A stretch of 64,000 nt of DNA, from positions 1 to 64,000 of the forward strand of contig PDSF01000040.1 in assembly GCA_002748355.1 (NCBI GenBank), given 5' to 3'. Positions 10,383 to 19,537 of the stretch are shown here, one piece after another (position 1 is the first letter of the stretch; the number at the start of each line of letters is the position of its first letter). The translations under genes and the position numbers were made by a program. The notes under the pieces were generated by a model. It was not told where the DNA came from, made no database searches, and saw only the letters and a list, made by a program, of their open reading frames with translations. This DNA comes from Planctomycetota bacterium (GTDB lineage Bacteria > Planctomycetota > UBA1135 > GCA-002748355).

Positions 10383-11936
10383 CTAGAGGGGGATATTCCC
10401 GTGCTTGCGAGGTGGCCGCACTTCGCGCTTGTTACTCATCGCGGTGAGAGCCTGGTGCAGAACCATGCGGCTCTGGTTGGGCATAATGACATTGTCGATG
10501 TAGCTGCGGGCGGCGGCCCGGTAGGGCGAGTAAAAGGCTTCCCGGTATTCGTTTAGCTTCTCGCTGCGGGTGGCAACGGGGTCTTTGGCGTTCTTTATGT
10601 CGCGGGAGAAGATGACCTCTACCGCGCCCTCGGCGCCCATTACGGCGATTTCTGCCGTGGGCCAGGCGAAGGTGAAGTCTGCGCCCTGCTGCCGCGAGCA
10701 CATGGCCAGATAGCTGCCTCCGTAATCCTTGCGCAGGATGAGTGTGACCTTGGGGACAGTGGCTTCGCTATAGGCCCACAGCATCTTGGCACCGTGGCGA
10801 ATGATGCCGCCGTGTTCCTGGTCGCCACCGGGCAGGAAGCCAGGAACATCGACGAGGGTTACCAAGGGGATGTTGAAGGCGTCGCAGAAGCGTACGAAGC
10901 GCGAGGCCTTGTCCGAGGCATTGATATCCAGGCAGCCAGCGAGGTGCTGGGGCTGGTTGGCGATGATTCCGACGCTGCTGCCACCCAAACGGGCAAAGGC
11001 CGTCAATAGGTTGGGCGCGTAATCGGGCTGCATCTCCAGGATCGAATCGATATCGAAGAGGCTCTCCATGACCTGCCGCATGTCGTAGCCCTGCTGCGTG
11101 CTGTCCGGAATGATGCTGTCCAGCTCCGGGCAGGGCCGTGCGATCGGGTCCTCGCATTCGTGGTGGGGAGGATTGGACATGTTGTTGGCAGGTAGATACG
11201 AGAGCAGATGCCGGATGCCAGCGATGCATTCCTCGTCGCTATCGACGGCCATGTGGCAGACACCGCTGCTAACGGAGTGCACGTCTGCGCCGCCGAGGCT
11301 CTCGTTGTCGTAGTCCTCTCCCGTGACCTGTTTGATGACGCGCGGGCCAGTGATGAACATGTAGCTGCTGCGCCGCACCATGTAGACAAAGTCCGTTAGG
11401 GCCGGTGAATAGACGGCACCGCCAGCGCAGGGGCCCATGATGGCTGAGATCTGGGGCACGACGCCGGAGGCGCAGCTGTTGCGGAAGAATACCTCGCCAT
11501 AGCCGGCTAGGGCGTCGACCCCCTCTTGAATCCGGGCCCCGCCACTATCGTTCATGCCGACGATCGGCGAGCCGGCCTTCAGAGCCAGGTCCATGATCTT
11601 GCAGATCTTGCGGGCGTGCATTTCGCCGAGGGTGCCGGCGGAGGAGGTGAAGTCCTGGCTATAGGCATACACCGTGCGCCCTTCCACCAGGCCAAAGCCG
11701 GTGACGACTCCGTCAGCGGCGATTTTCTTGCCATCCAGGCCGAAGTCGCGAGCGCGGTGGGTCACGAACCCGTCGATCTCGTGGAAGCTACCTTCATCGA
11801 AAAGGAGGGCTAGGCGCTCCCGCGCGGAGAGCTTTCCCTTCTGGTGTTGCTTCTCTAGGCGAGCGGGGCCGCCCTGGCGGTACAGCTCAGCCAGACGGAC
11901 TCGATAGGCGCTGTGCTTTTCTCTGGTGGTGCTCAT
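10383..11936 (-). CDS. acyl-CoA carboxyltransferase 12S subunit (PccB/MmdA family)
   Basis: The 517-residue crotonase-fold carboxyltransferase has the paired acyl-CoA and biotin halves. NDSGGARIQEGVDALAGYG and GPCAGGAVYSPA lie in the N-half, and DVPGFLPGGDQEHGGIIRHGAK in the C-half. It moves a carboxyl group between biotin and propionyl-CoA or a similar acyl-CoA. The start MSTTREKH at 11936 fits the family. The longer upstream reading is AT-rich non-coding DNA that probably holds the promoter. It is the first gene of a three-gene operon with the 62-residue protein and the 5S/biotinyl subunit. Propionyl-CoA carboxylase beta is the main alternative to transcarboxylase 12S. Confidence 0.92.
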   Translation of the reverse strand: MSTTREKHSAYRVRLAELYRQGGPARLEKQHQKGKLSARERLALLFDEGSFHEIDGFVTHRARDFGLDGKKIAADGVVTGFGLVEGRTVYAYSQDFTSSAGTLGEMHARKICKIMDLALKAGSPIVGMNDSGGARIQEGVDALAGYGEVFFRNSCASGVVPQISAIMGPCAGGAVYSPALTDFVYMVRRSSYMFITGPRVIKQVTGEDYDNESLGGADVHSVSSGVCHMAVDSDEECIAGIRHLLSYLPANNMSNPPHHECEDPIARPCPELDSIIPDSTQQGYDMRQVMESLFDIDSILEMQPDYAPNLLTAFARLGGSSVGIIANQPQHLAGCLDINASDKASRFVRFCDAFNIPLVTLVDVPGFLPGGDQEHGGIIRHGAKMLWAYSEATVPKVTLILRKDYGGSYLAMCSRQQGADFTFAWPTAEIAVMGAEGAVEVIFSRDIKNAKDPVATRSEKLNEYREAFYSPYRAAARSYIDNVIMPNQSRMVLHQALTAMSNKREVRPPRKHGNIPL

Positions 11937-12696
11937 GCTCGGGGTCTTTCGGTTCAGCCGTTTGTCTTGGAAGGCCAAGCGCAATTTATGTCTATTGGTA
12001 AATGTGTATTGAAGACATGTCAGGCAGATCGCTCGTTGCTGAGCGGTGATCAAGTGAATCCAGGCAAGTCCATTCGTCCGTCCGATTGGCCGGAAGCGCT
12101 AGGCGGTTCAGGCCGTATTGGGCAGCGACCTGGAGCCGACAGAGCTGTAGCTCAGGACGCCGGGCGGCAGTCTCCGTGGGACCTATGGCGTAGTCAATGC
12201 TGAATGATGCTGTGAAGCGGCACTCTTAGTTCATAGCTTCGCAGCGAGAGGGGGCTTACGGCTAGCCGTGGGGTGCTGCCGCCCCTGGCCCGGTGAAGGG
12301 AGGAATCGGCGCATCAGCTCGCCCTGCTACTTGGGCGGGAAACCTGGAGGTCTAGCCCCATTGGCTAGGGGGAATCCAGGTCTATGAGGAACTCCCCGGG
12401 CAGGCGCCGGGGGGAGGGGGCTGAATGCTGCTGCGGCTCCGAGACAAGTAGGCGCCGGGTCTTGAGCTCTTGGGCTTAGTGGGGCTGGTCCCAAGGCTTT
12501 CGCCGAGCCTCCGTCTTGCGCTTCTGGCAAAGGCGAGGCGTCGCGCTGTGCCTTGGGGATTCTGTGCCTTGGGGATCCTGGTTGTCCGGGCAAGCTTGAC
12601 TGCACCAGTGGAGCCCAGAAGAATGCGCCCAGGACCCACAGCCGCAACGGCTCACTAAACCCTGCGCCTGTTTTTCGACCCAGCACCTCCCTTTTA
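11937..12696. other. long non-coding region between the carboxylase and biotin operons
   Basis: About 760 bp with no convincing gene. It contains a perfect 12-bp palindrome (12258-12269) and a nested hairpin, ACCTGGA (12342-12348) with TCCAGGT (12375-12381) around CTAGCC/GGCTAG. A GC-rich stem follows near 12391-12417, and the word CTGTGCCTTGGGGAT is duplicated near 12545-12575. It must hold divergent promoters. I looked for RNase P, tmRNA, SRP, cobalamin-riboswitch and tRNA hallmarks and found none convincing. Confidence 0.5.
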
Positions 12697-12724
12697 TTGC
12701 CGAGGGATCTCGGCGACTTAGATA
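12697..12724 (+). promoter_or_regulatory. candidate bio-operon promoter with an operator-like dyad
   Basis: TTGCCG (12697-12702) and TAGATA (12719-12724) are 16 bp apart. A perfect dyad GCCGAG-ggat-CTCGGC (12699-12714) lies between them. The -10 element ends 3 bp before the bioB ATG and no Shine-Dalgarno is visible, so a leaderless or nearly leaderless transcript is implied if this is the promoter. The dyad does not match the BirA, BioR or BioQ operators known to me. Confidence 0.3.
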
Positions 12725-12727
12725 ACT

Positions 12728-13735
12728 ATGGACCGGAAAATAGACCAAGCATTACGTCTGATTAGAGGCGGCGGACGCCTTAGTCTCGATCAGTCCATGG
12801 ATATGGCGACATCTTGCAGTGTCGATGATCTTGTCGCTGGGGCGAATTCGCTAAGGGAAGAGTACCATAACGACAAGATCGACCTCTGCTCCATTGTGAA
12901 TGCCGCTTCGGGGAGCTGCTCGGAGGATTGTCGGTTCTGTGCTCAGTCGGCCCACCACTCGGTTGGAATTGATCATTACTATGCGGTCGAGCCAAGCTTT
13001 GCCCTGAAGTTGGCCAAGATCAACGACGCCCATGGGGTGCAGCGATTCTCCTTTGTCACGGCGGGGAGGTCGATCGTTCCTCGTAGGATAAAGGCTCTTG
13101 CTCCAATCATTGATTCTGTCAAGGCCGATACGGATATGGAACTCTGCGCTTCCATGGGCTTGTTGACCAAGGAAAGGGCCGAGGAGCTGGTCTCTCTGGG
13201 GATCACGAGATACCACTGCAATCTTGAGGCTAGTCGCAGTTATTTTCCAAAGATATGCACTACCCACACTTGGGATGACAAGGTCGAGACCATTCGCATT
13301 GCCAAAGAAGCTGGGATGGAGGTGTGCTCTGGTGGGATCATCGGTCTGGGGGAGAGCCTCCGCCAGCGGCTAGAGCTGGCCTGTGAGCTGCGGGACCTGG
13401 AGATTCGTTCTATTCCCATCAATGTCCTGAATCCGATCCCCAATACTCCATTCTCCGATCTTCAGCCTCTTTCCAAGGATGAGGTGTTTCAGGCTATCGC
13501 CATGTTTCGCTTCATTAATCCTGATGCTGTTATTCGAATGGCTGGTGGGCGAGCCTTACTAGGTGATGCACAGGAGCAATGCTTCACGTCCGGAGCCAAT
13601 GGTGCCATCGTCGGGGATTATTTGACCACGACGGGGACGACGCTGAAGAGGGACCTCGAAATGTTTTCGCGTCTTGGTTTTGATCTTAAAAATAAGGTGG
13701 GGACCAAGGAGGGGGGAAATGGGGCGACGGCATGA
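12728..13735 (+). CDS. bioB: biotin synthase
   Basis: BioB is a radical-SAM enzyme that inserts sulfur into dethiobiotin. The SAM cluster cysteines are Cys64, Cys68 and Cys71 (CSEDCRFC). The family segments GGIIGLGES, NVLNPIPNTPF and RMAGGR are present, the last carrying the Arg ligand of the auxiliary cluster. The usual NHN/HHN near residue 160 reads YHCNLE, a small departure. The 335-residue length is normal. It is the first gene of bioBAFGCD. G+C is visibly lower than in genes outside the operon, with frequent A/T-ending codons, suggesting horizontal acquisition. Confidence 0.96.
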   Translation: MDRKIDQALRLIRGGGRLSLDQSMDMATSCSVDDLVAGANSLREEYHNDKIDLCSIVNAASGSCSEDCRFCAQSAHHSVGIDHYYAVEPSFALKLAKINDAHGVQRFSFVTAGRSIVPRRIKALAPIIDSVKADTDMELCASMGLLTKERAEELVSLGITRYHCNLEASRSYFPKICTTHTWDDKVETIRIAKEAGMEVCSGGIIGLGESLRQRLELACELRDLEIRSIPINVLNPIPNTPFSDLQPLSKDEVFQAIAMFRFINPDAVIRMAGGRALLGDAQEQCFTSGANGAIVGDYLTTTGTTLKRDLEMFSRLGFDLKNKVGTKEGGNGATA

Positions 13736-15029
13736 TTTCGATGATTTGGATTCATTGCTGAAGTACGACAGGGAGCATCTCTGGCATCCCTATACTTCGA
13801 TCGTGAATCCCCTCCCCGTGTTCCCGGTCGATTCTGTCGATGGGGTTCGTATACGACTGAGTGATGGTCGGGAATTGATCGACGGGATGGCTTCGTGGTG
13901 GTCTGCCATCCATGGCTACAATCACCCGCGACTGGTGGCCGCCCTTCAGGATCAGGCCGCACGGATGAGCCATGTGATGTTTGGGGGCCTGACCCACAGG
14001 CCAGCTGTAGAGTTGGCCGAGTATCTGGTGCACATTAGCCCCGAGGGGCTGGAAAAGGTCTTCTTGGCCGACTCCGGATCTGTTTCGGTCGAGGTGGCCA
14101 TGAAAATGGCCATGCAATACCAGTTTGCGCGAGGGCTCGCTGGTAAAAACCGGTTCTTGACGATTCAGTCCGGATATCACGGCGATACCTTCCATGCCAT
14201 GTCGGTCTGTGACCCTGTCACAGGGATGCACCATATCTATTCGGGGTCACTACCTGAATACTTCTTTGCGGAGAGGCCTGCAGCGAAATTCGATGAGGAC
14301 TGGGACCCTGCGGCTCTGGTCTCGATAAATACTCTCATCGAGGAGCATCGCGACCTTATCTGTGCCGTCATCCTGGAGCCGATCGTCCAGGGTGCTGGCG
14401 GGATGTATTTCTATCATCCGAGATATTTGGCTGAGCTGCGGCGCCTGTGCACTGAAAACGACGTGCTGCTCATTGCGGACGAGATCGCCACGGGCTTTGG
14501 TCGCAGCGGCAAGCTTTTCGCTTGTAATCACGCGAATGTGACTCCCGACATCATGTGCCTGGGCAAGGCCCTGACTGGGGGCTGCATGACCCTCGCCGCA
14601 GTGCTGGCTACGGCAGAAGTGGGGGAGACGATCTCCTCTGCTGCTCCCGGTGTGTTCATGCATGGACCTACCTTCATGGGGAACCCTTTGGCCTGTCGCG
14701 TCGCGGTGGAGTCGATCGACCTGCTGTTTGAGTCAGGCTGGGAAGCCAATGTGAAGCGTCTGGAGCAGGGGCTGAGGACCGGGCTTGCCAGATGCGGCGA
14801 CTTTGCGGGGGTCGCAGATGTCCGCATCCTTGGGGGCATCGGCGTCGTTGAAATGGAGCGGCCGGTGTCTTTGGAGAGAGCCCAGCAGGACTTTGTCGAG
14901 CGCGGCGTTTGGGTGCGTCCTTTTGGCAAGCTTGTTTACGTTATGCCGCCGTATTGCATGGATGATGATGACCTGGGACTGCTCACCAGCGCGATCTGTG
15001 ATGTTGTGAATGTCCATGGGGAAATGTGA
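13719..15029 (+). CDS. bioA: adenosylmethionine-8-amino-7-oxononanoate aminotransferase
   Basis: BioA is a PLP aminotransferase that makes 7,8-diaminopelargonate from KAPA, normally with SAM as amino donor. WHPYTS near residue 22, ADSGSVSVEVAMKMA at about 117-131, GYHGDTFHAMS, DEIATGFGR (Asp254) and PLP Lys283 in CLGKALTGG are all family hallmarks. HGPTFMGNPLAC is typical of BioA as opposed to other class III aminotransferases. The ATG at 13719 is chosen because GGAGGGGGG precedes it. It overlaps bioB by 17 bp, indicating coupled translation. Confidence 0.96.
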   Translation: MGRRHDFDDLDSLLKYDREHLWHPYTSIVNPLPVFPVDSVDGVRIRLSDGRELIDGMASWWSAIHGYNHPRLVAALQDQAARMSHVMFGGLTHRPAVELAEYLVHISPEGLEKVFLADSGSVSVEVAMKMAMQYQFARGLAGKNRFLTIQSGYHGDTFHAMSVCDPVTGMHHIYSGSLPEYFFAERPAAKFDEDWDPAALVSINTLIEEHRDLICAVILEPIVQGAGGMYFYHPRYLAELRRLCTENDVLLIADEIATGFGRSGKLFACNHANVTPDIMCLGKALTGGCMTLAAVLATAEVGETISSAAPGVFMHGPTFMGNPLACRVAVESIDLLFESGWEANVKRLEQGLRTGLARCGDFAGVADVRILGGIGVVEMERPVSLERAQQDFVERGVWVRPFGKLVYVMPPYCMDDDDLGLLTSAICDVVNVHGEM

Positions 15030-15030
15030 C

Positions 15031-16215
15031 ATGGAATACGGCGAGAAACTCGATGAGCTGGAGCGTGCTGGGCGCTTACGCACTCTGCTGTGTCCAGATC
15101 ACAGGGCCGGCTGCCGGGTGCGCTTGGATGACTCGTCCTTGCTGAACCTGAGCTCCAATGATTACCTTGGGGTCGCCGCCGACATCGATTTGCATCGTGA
15201 GTTCTACAGGGGGGCAGAGAACCTATCGCTAGAGCATTTTGGCCTCGGTGCCGCCTCATCTCGGCTTCTTACTGGGGATAGTCGCCTTCAGCGGAACTTA
15301 GAAGACAGCCTGAGCAGGATGTATGGGGGAGAGGCGGTTCTGCTCTTTAACTCTGGGTATCACGCCAATATTGGGATCCTGCCTGCGCTTTTCGGTAAAG
15401 GGGATCTGATCCTCTCAGACAAGTTGAACCACGCCTCCCTTCATGATGGTCAGCGTCTTTCTCTGGCCACAGTGAAGCGATTTCGGCATAGGGATTACCG
15501 GCAAGTCGAGGAGATTTTGCGAGGCTGCCGGAGCGATTATGGGCGCTGTGTTATCGTCACTGAGTCCGTATTCAGTATGGATGGTGATGTCGCCGATTTG
15601 GCCGAACTGGTCCGGCTCAAGCGGGACTATAGCTGCTTGCTCTGTGTGGATGAGGCCCATGGAGTTGGGGTTCATGGAGCAAGGGGGCTAGGTCAGTCTG
15701 AAGCGCAGAATGTGCTTGGCGGCATCGACCTGCTGCTGGGCACCTTCGGTAAGGCATACGGGGGGATGGGGGCGTTTCTCGTGTGCAGCACGACGATTCG
15801 CTCCTTTCTTATCAACCACAGCCGCTCCTTGATCTTTACCACGGCTTTGCCCCCTGTCGTCATCAAGTGGAACCTCATGGTCGCTGAGAAGATGGCAAGC
15901 TTCTCCGAGAGGAGGTCGAAGCTGCTTGAGCTCTCGAAGGTCTTACGCCGGGGCCTCCAGGAGCAGGGTCTGCAGAGTTCGGGCTCCACGCACATCGTTC
16001 CGGTGCTTATCGGCGAAGCTTCTCGTACCGTTCGCGCTGCTGAACTGTTGCGAGAGCGCGGGTATTTCGTGCTTCCGGTCCGGCCGCCTACGGTTCCGGA
16101 GGGTTCCTCCCGTTTCCGCCTGTCTTTGCGGGCTGACTTGGAGCCTGCGGACATTGCCGACTTGCCGCTGCAGATCAGTGAAGTCTTGGGATCTATGGAT
16201 CGGAGCCGGTCATGA
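15031..16215 (+). CDS. bioF: 8-amino-7-oxononanoate synthase
   Basis: BioF condenses pimeloyl-ACP (or -CoA) with alanine. It is an alpha-oxoamine synthase: LSSNDYLG at 40-47, NHASLHDG at 133-140, DEAHGVGV (Asp208) and PLP Lys241 in GTFGKAYGG are in place. The ATG at 15031, one base after the bioA stop, is preferred because GGGGAAA lies upstream; in-frame ATGs at 15010 and 15016 would overlap bioA. The length of 394 residues is normal. It overlaps bioG by 4 bp. Confidence 0.96.
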   Translation: MEYGEKLDELERAGRLRTLLCPDHRAGCRVRLDDSSLLNLSSNDYLGVAADIDLHREFYRGAENLSLEHFGLGAASSRLLTGDSRLQRNLEDSLSRMYGGEAVLLFNSGYHANIGILPALFGKGDLILSDKLNHASLHDGQRLSLATVKRFRHRDYRQVEEILRGCRSDYGRCVIVTESVFSMDGDVADLAELVRLKRDYSCLLCVDEAHGVGVHGARGLGQSEAQNVLGGIDLLLGTFGKAYGGMGAFLVCSTTIRSFLINHSRSLIFTTALPPVVIKWNLMVAEKMASFSERRSKLLELSKVLRRGLQEQGLQSSGSTHIVPVLIGEASRTVRAAELLRERGYFVLPVRPPTVPEGSSRFRLSLRADLEPADIADLPLQISEVLGSMDRSRS

Positions 16216-16895
16216 AACAGCTCTGCTTGCATGAGAGTCAAAGGGAGCAGCTTCTGGTCTTCTGTGCCGGCTGGGGTATGGATGAGCGACCCTTTAGGTA
16301 TCTGAAGTCCTCGGAATACGATGTTCTGTTCCTCTATGACTGCGATAGCTTGCAGGCGGACCAGGAGCTGCTTGATTCGATTTCTCGATATCAGAGACGC
16401 CTACTCCTCGGCTGGTCCATGGGGGTGTGGTGGGGACGATGTCTGTTCGGAGGCTTGGGTCTCTTCGAGGCCAGCATTGCCCTCAACGGGACCTTGTGCC
16501 CGATCCACGACGAGTACGGCATACCCAGAGACCTGATGACCATGACCATGGAGAAATGGTCGGTAGCGGCACGGGACAAGTTCTATCGGCGGATGTGTCA
16601 GCGCAGAGATATCCTCGAGCGGTTCTTGGCAGACATGCCGCAGCGGAGCATCGAAGGGCAGCGCCAAGAGCTGAGATACTATTTAGATGCCGAGCTTGAG
16701 TTCGACGTCTCGGACGACTTTTATTCTGATGTGATTGTTGCGGACAGAGACTTCGTGGTCCCTTCTGAGAATCAACGCCGTTTTTGGAGAGAGCGCAGTA
16801 TCAGGGAGGTCTCTGGCGCGCACTTCCCGTTTTATTCCTGGGCTAGCTGGGACGGGATGCTAGACACGTTGCTGGGGAGATCTTCGGTTGAATAG
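16212..16895 (+). CDS. bioG: pimeloyl-ACP methyl ester esterase BioG (DUF452)
   Basis: BioG removes the methyl group from pimeloyl-ACP methyl ester, ending the BioC-BioH-type pimelate route. The 227-residue alpha/beta hydrolase has the DUF452 N-terminal CAGWGMDERPF, the nucleophile Ser69 in GWSMGVW, and the catalytic His204 in GAHFPF near the end. This is the BioG type and not BioH. It overlaps bioF by ATGA and bioC by 8 bp. BioG next to BioC is a known arrangement in several phyla, which supports the call. Confidence 0.9.
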   Translation: MKQLCLHESQREQLLVFCAGWGMDERPFRYLKSSEYDVLFLYDCDSLQADQELLDSISRYQRRLLLGWSMGVWWGRCLFGGLGLFEASIALNGTLCPIHDEYGIPRDLMTMTMEKWSVAARDKFYRRMCQRRDILERFLADMPQRSIEGQRQELRYYLDAELEFDVSDDFYSDVIVADRDFVVPSENQRRFWRERSIREVSGAHFPFYSWASWDGMLDTLLGRSSVE

Positions 16896-17682
16896 TGCGC
16901 AAAGCAAGGGGCCTGATCCGAGCCGGGTATGCGCTCGATTCGCACGTTGCCTGGAGAGCTATGAGGCGCAGGCGACGATTCAGGAAACCTGTGGCGACCT
17001 ACTGCTATCTCTACTTCGGGACTACTGCGGCTCGCGTTTTTCAAAGGTATTGGAGGTGGGGAGCTGTACCGGAAGGATGACCGAGGCCCTAAGTCGTGAC
17101 TTTGATATCAATACGCTCTCGGTCAACGACTTGGTGCCGCAGCTTTGCGCTTCTGCCAGCTCAAGGGTCTCTGCTCTGGTTCCTGAGGTCTTGGAGCTGC
17201 CGGGAAACATCGAAGAAATACCGCTTCCTGTTGGACTGGATTTGATCGTTTCCTCGTCGACCTTCCAGTGGTTTTGTGACTATGCGTCGAGCATTCACAG
17301 GATGGCGGAGGCTTTGCTGCCTGGCGGAAATCTCGTCTTCTCCTTGTTTTCTAAGGGGACGATGATGCAGGTGCGGAGCCTTACTGGGGTTGGGATTACG
17401 TATCTATCAGATGAAGAACTGCTAGGGCCCTTGAAGGCGGATTTGGATCTGCTGCACTTTGAAACTGTGAAGCACAGCTTGTTCTTCGAGAACCCAAGGG
17501 AGGTGCTCCGGCATATTCAGGACACTGGAGTGAGTGGGGTCGCTGACTTCCACTGGACGGTGGCTGCTTTGAGGCGATTCGAGCGACAGTACGTGGAGCG
17601 GTTTGGGACGATGCGCGGGGTTTCTCTGGACTACGTCTCCAGGTTCGTCGTCGCTCGAAAGAAGGGGAGGGGCCAGTCTTGA
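16888..17682 (+). CDS. bioC: malonyl-ACP O-methyltransferase
   Basis: BioC methylates malonyl-ACP so that fatty-acid enzymes can extend it to a pimeloyl ester. The class I methyltransferase has the SAM motif VLEVGSCTGRMT at about 54-65, and SSSTFQWFCD at the post-motif II position with the FQW typical of BioC. A TTG start is assigned at 16888; an in-frame alternative is not obvious, and the overlap with bioG by 8 bp fits a coupled operon. The 264-residue length is normal. Confidence 0.92.
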   Translation: MNSAQSKGPDPSRVCARFARCLESYEAQATIQETCGDLLLSLLRDYCGSRFSKVLEVGSCTGRMTEALSRDFDINTLSVNDLVPQLCASASSRVSALVPEVLELPGNIEEIPLPVGLDLIVSSSTFQWFCDYASSIHRMAEALLPGGNLVFSLFSKGTMMQVRSLTGVGITYLSDEELLGPLKADLDLLHFETVKHSLFFENPREVLRHIQDTGVSGVADFHWTVAALRRFERQYVERFGTMRGVSLDYVSRFVVARKKGRGQS

Positions 17683-18362
17683 GAAAGGTTCTTGCGATCA
17701 GCGGAATCGATACCGATGTCGGCAAGAGTGTCGTCACCGGCTGTATTGCCAAGGGGCTGTCAGATCAGGGGCACCGGGTTGTGACCGTCAAGGCGGTGCA
17801 GACGGGCTGCTCTGGTATCAGCGACGATATTCGCGTGCATCGCCGCTTCATGGGGATGGACCTCCTTGAGCAGGACAGGAGTGGAGTGACTTGTCCTTAT
17901 CTCTATCGGAAGCCGTGTTCGCCGCATCTTGCGGCTCGTATCGAAGGGGAGGCCATCGATAGCCAGAAGATCAGCGATGTCGTGCGGTTGCTGAGCGAAG
18001 AGTATCAGCCTGTTCTCGTCGAGGGCGCTGGGGGGCTCTTTGTCCCTTTGACCGATGATCTGCTGATGATCGATTACTTTCGAGAGCAGGGCTGGCCCAT
18101 GGTCCTTGTCTCTGGGCCACGGCTGGGTTCGATTAACCATACGCTTGCTAGCCTTGAGGCGCTGGCCTCAAGGGGAATGGAGCTAGCTGCTATCGTCTAC
18201 AACCGCTTCGGTTCTGAGGATGCTGAGATCTGCAGCGATTCTCTGGGCGTGATCGGGAGATTCTGCAAGAGCTACGGCTACTCGTGCCCGGTCTTGGAGC
18301 TTGGTCCTGTTTCGCCAAACCCAGACCTGGACTGCTCCAAGTTCGCGCGAGTTTGTAGCTGA
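17679..18362 (+). CDS. bioD: dethiobiotin synthetase
   Basis: BioD closes the ureido ring of dethiobiotin using ATP and CO2. The P-loop-like GIDTDVGKSVVTG at 9-21 is the BioD variant (GTDTxVGKT). Lys near 38 (VKAVQTG) and VEGAGGLFVPLT at about 114-125 are also conserved. It starts at TTG overlapping the bioC stop (TTGA) by 4 bp and is the last gene of the operon. It converges on mqnE with 38 bp between them and no clear terminator. Confidence 0.95.
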   Translation: MRKVLAISGIDTDVGKSVVTGCIAKGLSDQGHRVVTVKAVQTGCSGISDDIRVHRRFMGMDLLEQDRSGVTCPYLYRKPCSPHLAARIEGEAIDSQKISDVVRLLSEEYQPVLVEGAGGLFVPLTDDLLMIDYFREQGWPMVLVSGPRLGSINHTLASLEALASRGMELAAIVYNRFGSEDAEICSDSLGVIGRFCKSYGYSCPVLELGPVSPNPDLDCSKFARVCS

Positions 18363-18400
18363 ACTGAGCAGAGCTTTGCGTGCGGGGGGGGCTCAGACTC

Positions 18401-19537
18401 TTATCCCACATGCTCCATTCGCTCATACACCGTGTCGCGTAGCACCGGCTCATAGCCGGCGCTTTTGATCAGGTGGACGAGTTCGTCCCTGGGCATGAGC
18501 ATTGGCGCTGATGTACCCGCATCGTGGGTGATTTTCTCTTCGGTTACGGTGCCGTCGAGATCGTTGGCCCCGTAGCTAAGGGCGGTTTGGGCGATGCGCG
18601 GGGTCAGCATGACCCAATAGGCTTTGATGTTGGGGATATTGTCGAGCATCAGGCGGGATATCGCGATGTTGCGCAGGTCATCCCAGCCGGTGGTGACTTT
18701 GCCGTAATGCTCTAGCGCGGTGTTGTACGGCCAGAACGCGAGCGGGATAAAGGTCATGAACTTGCCGCTTTCGTCCTGCTGCTGCCGCAGGCGGACGAAG
18801 TGCTCGACCCGTTCCCTTATTCGTTCGACGTGACCGTAGAGCATGGTTGCGTTCATGCGGAAGCCGTTGCGCTGGACCTTGGCCGCGGTCGCTAACCACT
18901 CTTCTGGTGAGATCTTGTCGCGGAACACCGCTTTGTGGATCCGCGTGGAGAGCACTTCGGCGCCGCCGCCGGGGCAGCTGCCGAGCCCTGCCTCACGCAG
19001 GTCGTCGAAGACCTCTTTCTCGCTCTTGCCGGAGATGCGCAGGATGTGGTCGATCTCGACCATTGTGTACGCCTTGACGTGGATATCCGGCTTTGCCCTT
19101 TTGGCGGCGCGGATGATGTCGAGGTAGTACTCGTATCCCATATCTGGGTGGATGCCTGCGACCATGTGGACTTCGGAGAGGTTCGGATCTGTGATCTCGC
19201 GGATCCTTTTCTCGACGTCCTCGGCCAGCATCAAATATCCGCGCTCGTCTCCCGGCTTTGCGGCGAAAGCGCAGAACTTGCACGAATAAATACAGATATT
19301 CGTGTAGTCGATGTGCAGGTTGATATTGAAAAAGGTTCGCTTCCCATGCATGCGCAGCCGGACGCGATTTGCCAAGGCGCCGACAGCGTTGATGTCGGGA
19401 TTCTCATAGAGCGCCACGCCGTCTTCGAAGCTCAAACGTTCGCCAGCGTCCACCTTGGCGCGGATCTCACCGAGCCCGGCGGCATCGATGAGCGTATCGT
19501 CAATATCCAGGGTCTCGGGGACTGCGTAGCTGGTCAT
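18401..19537 (-). CDS. mqnE: aminofutalosine synthase
   Basis: MqnE is a radical-SAM enzyme that joins SAM to 3-[(1-carboxyvinyl)oxy]benzoate to form aminofutalosine in the futalosine route to menaquinone. The cluster Cys82, Cys86 and Cys89 (CIYSCKFCAF) and the segments MVAGIHPDMGYEYY and GLGSCPGGGAEVL are typical of the MqnE/CofH group. The partner gene mqnC overlaps its start by 4 bp, which decides MqnE over CofH. The quinone implies a menaquinone-based respiratory chain, in keeping with the cytochromes elsewhere in the window. Confidence 0.93.
   Translation of the reverse strand: MTSYAVPETLDIDDTLIDAAGLGEIRAKVDAGERLSFEDGVALYENPDINAVGALANRVRLRMHGKRTFFNINLHIDYTNICIYSCKFCAFAAKPGDERGYLMLAEDVEKRIREITDPNLSEVHMVAGIHPDMGYEYYLDIIRAAKRAKPDIHVKAYTMVEIDHILRISGKSEKEVFDDLREAGLGSCPGGGAEVLSTRIHKAVFRDKISPEEWLATAAKVQRNGFRMNATMLYGHVERIRERVEHFVRLRQQQDESGKFMTFIPLAFWPYNTALEHYGKVTTGWDDLRNIAISRLMLDNIPNIKAYWVMLTPRIAQTALSYGANDLDGTVTEEKITHDAGTSAPMLMPRDELVHLIKSAGYEPVLRDTVYERMEHVG

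Noticed and set aside
12240..12660. RNase P RNA or a cobalamin riboswitch upstream of bioB
   Set aside because: GAGGAACTCCCCGGGC and nearby hairpins look superficially similar, but the conserved P4 partner and core segments, or the cobalamin box, are missing or at the wrong spacing.
16393..16402. Restriction-modification or defence genes associated with the decamer
   Set aside because: I looked along the whole window, including the biotin island, for a methyltransferase or nuclease that could explain GAGGATCCTC. The only methyltransferases present are BioC and an RNA-type enzyme.
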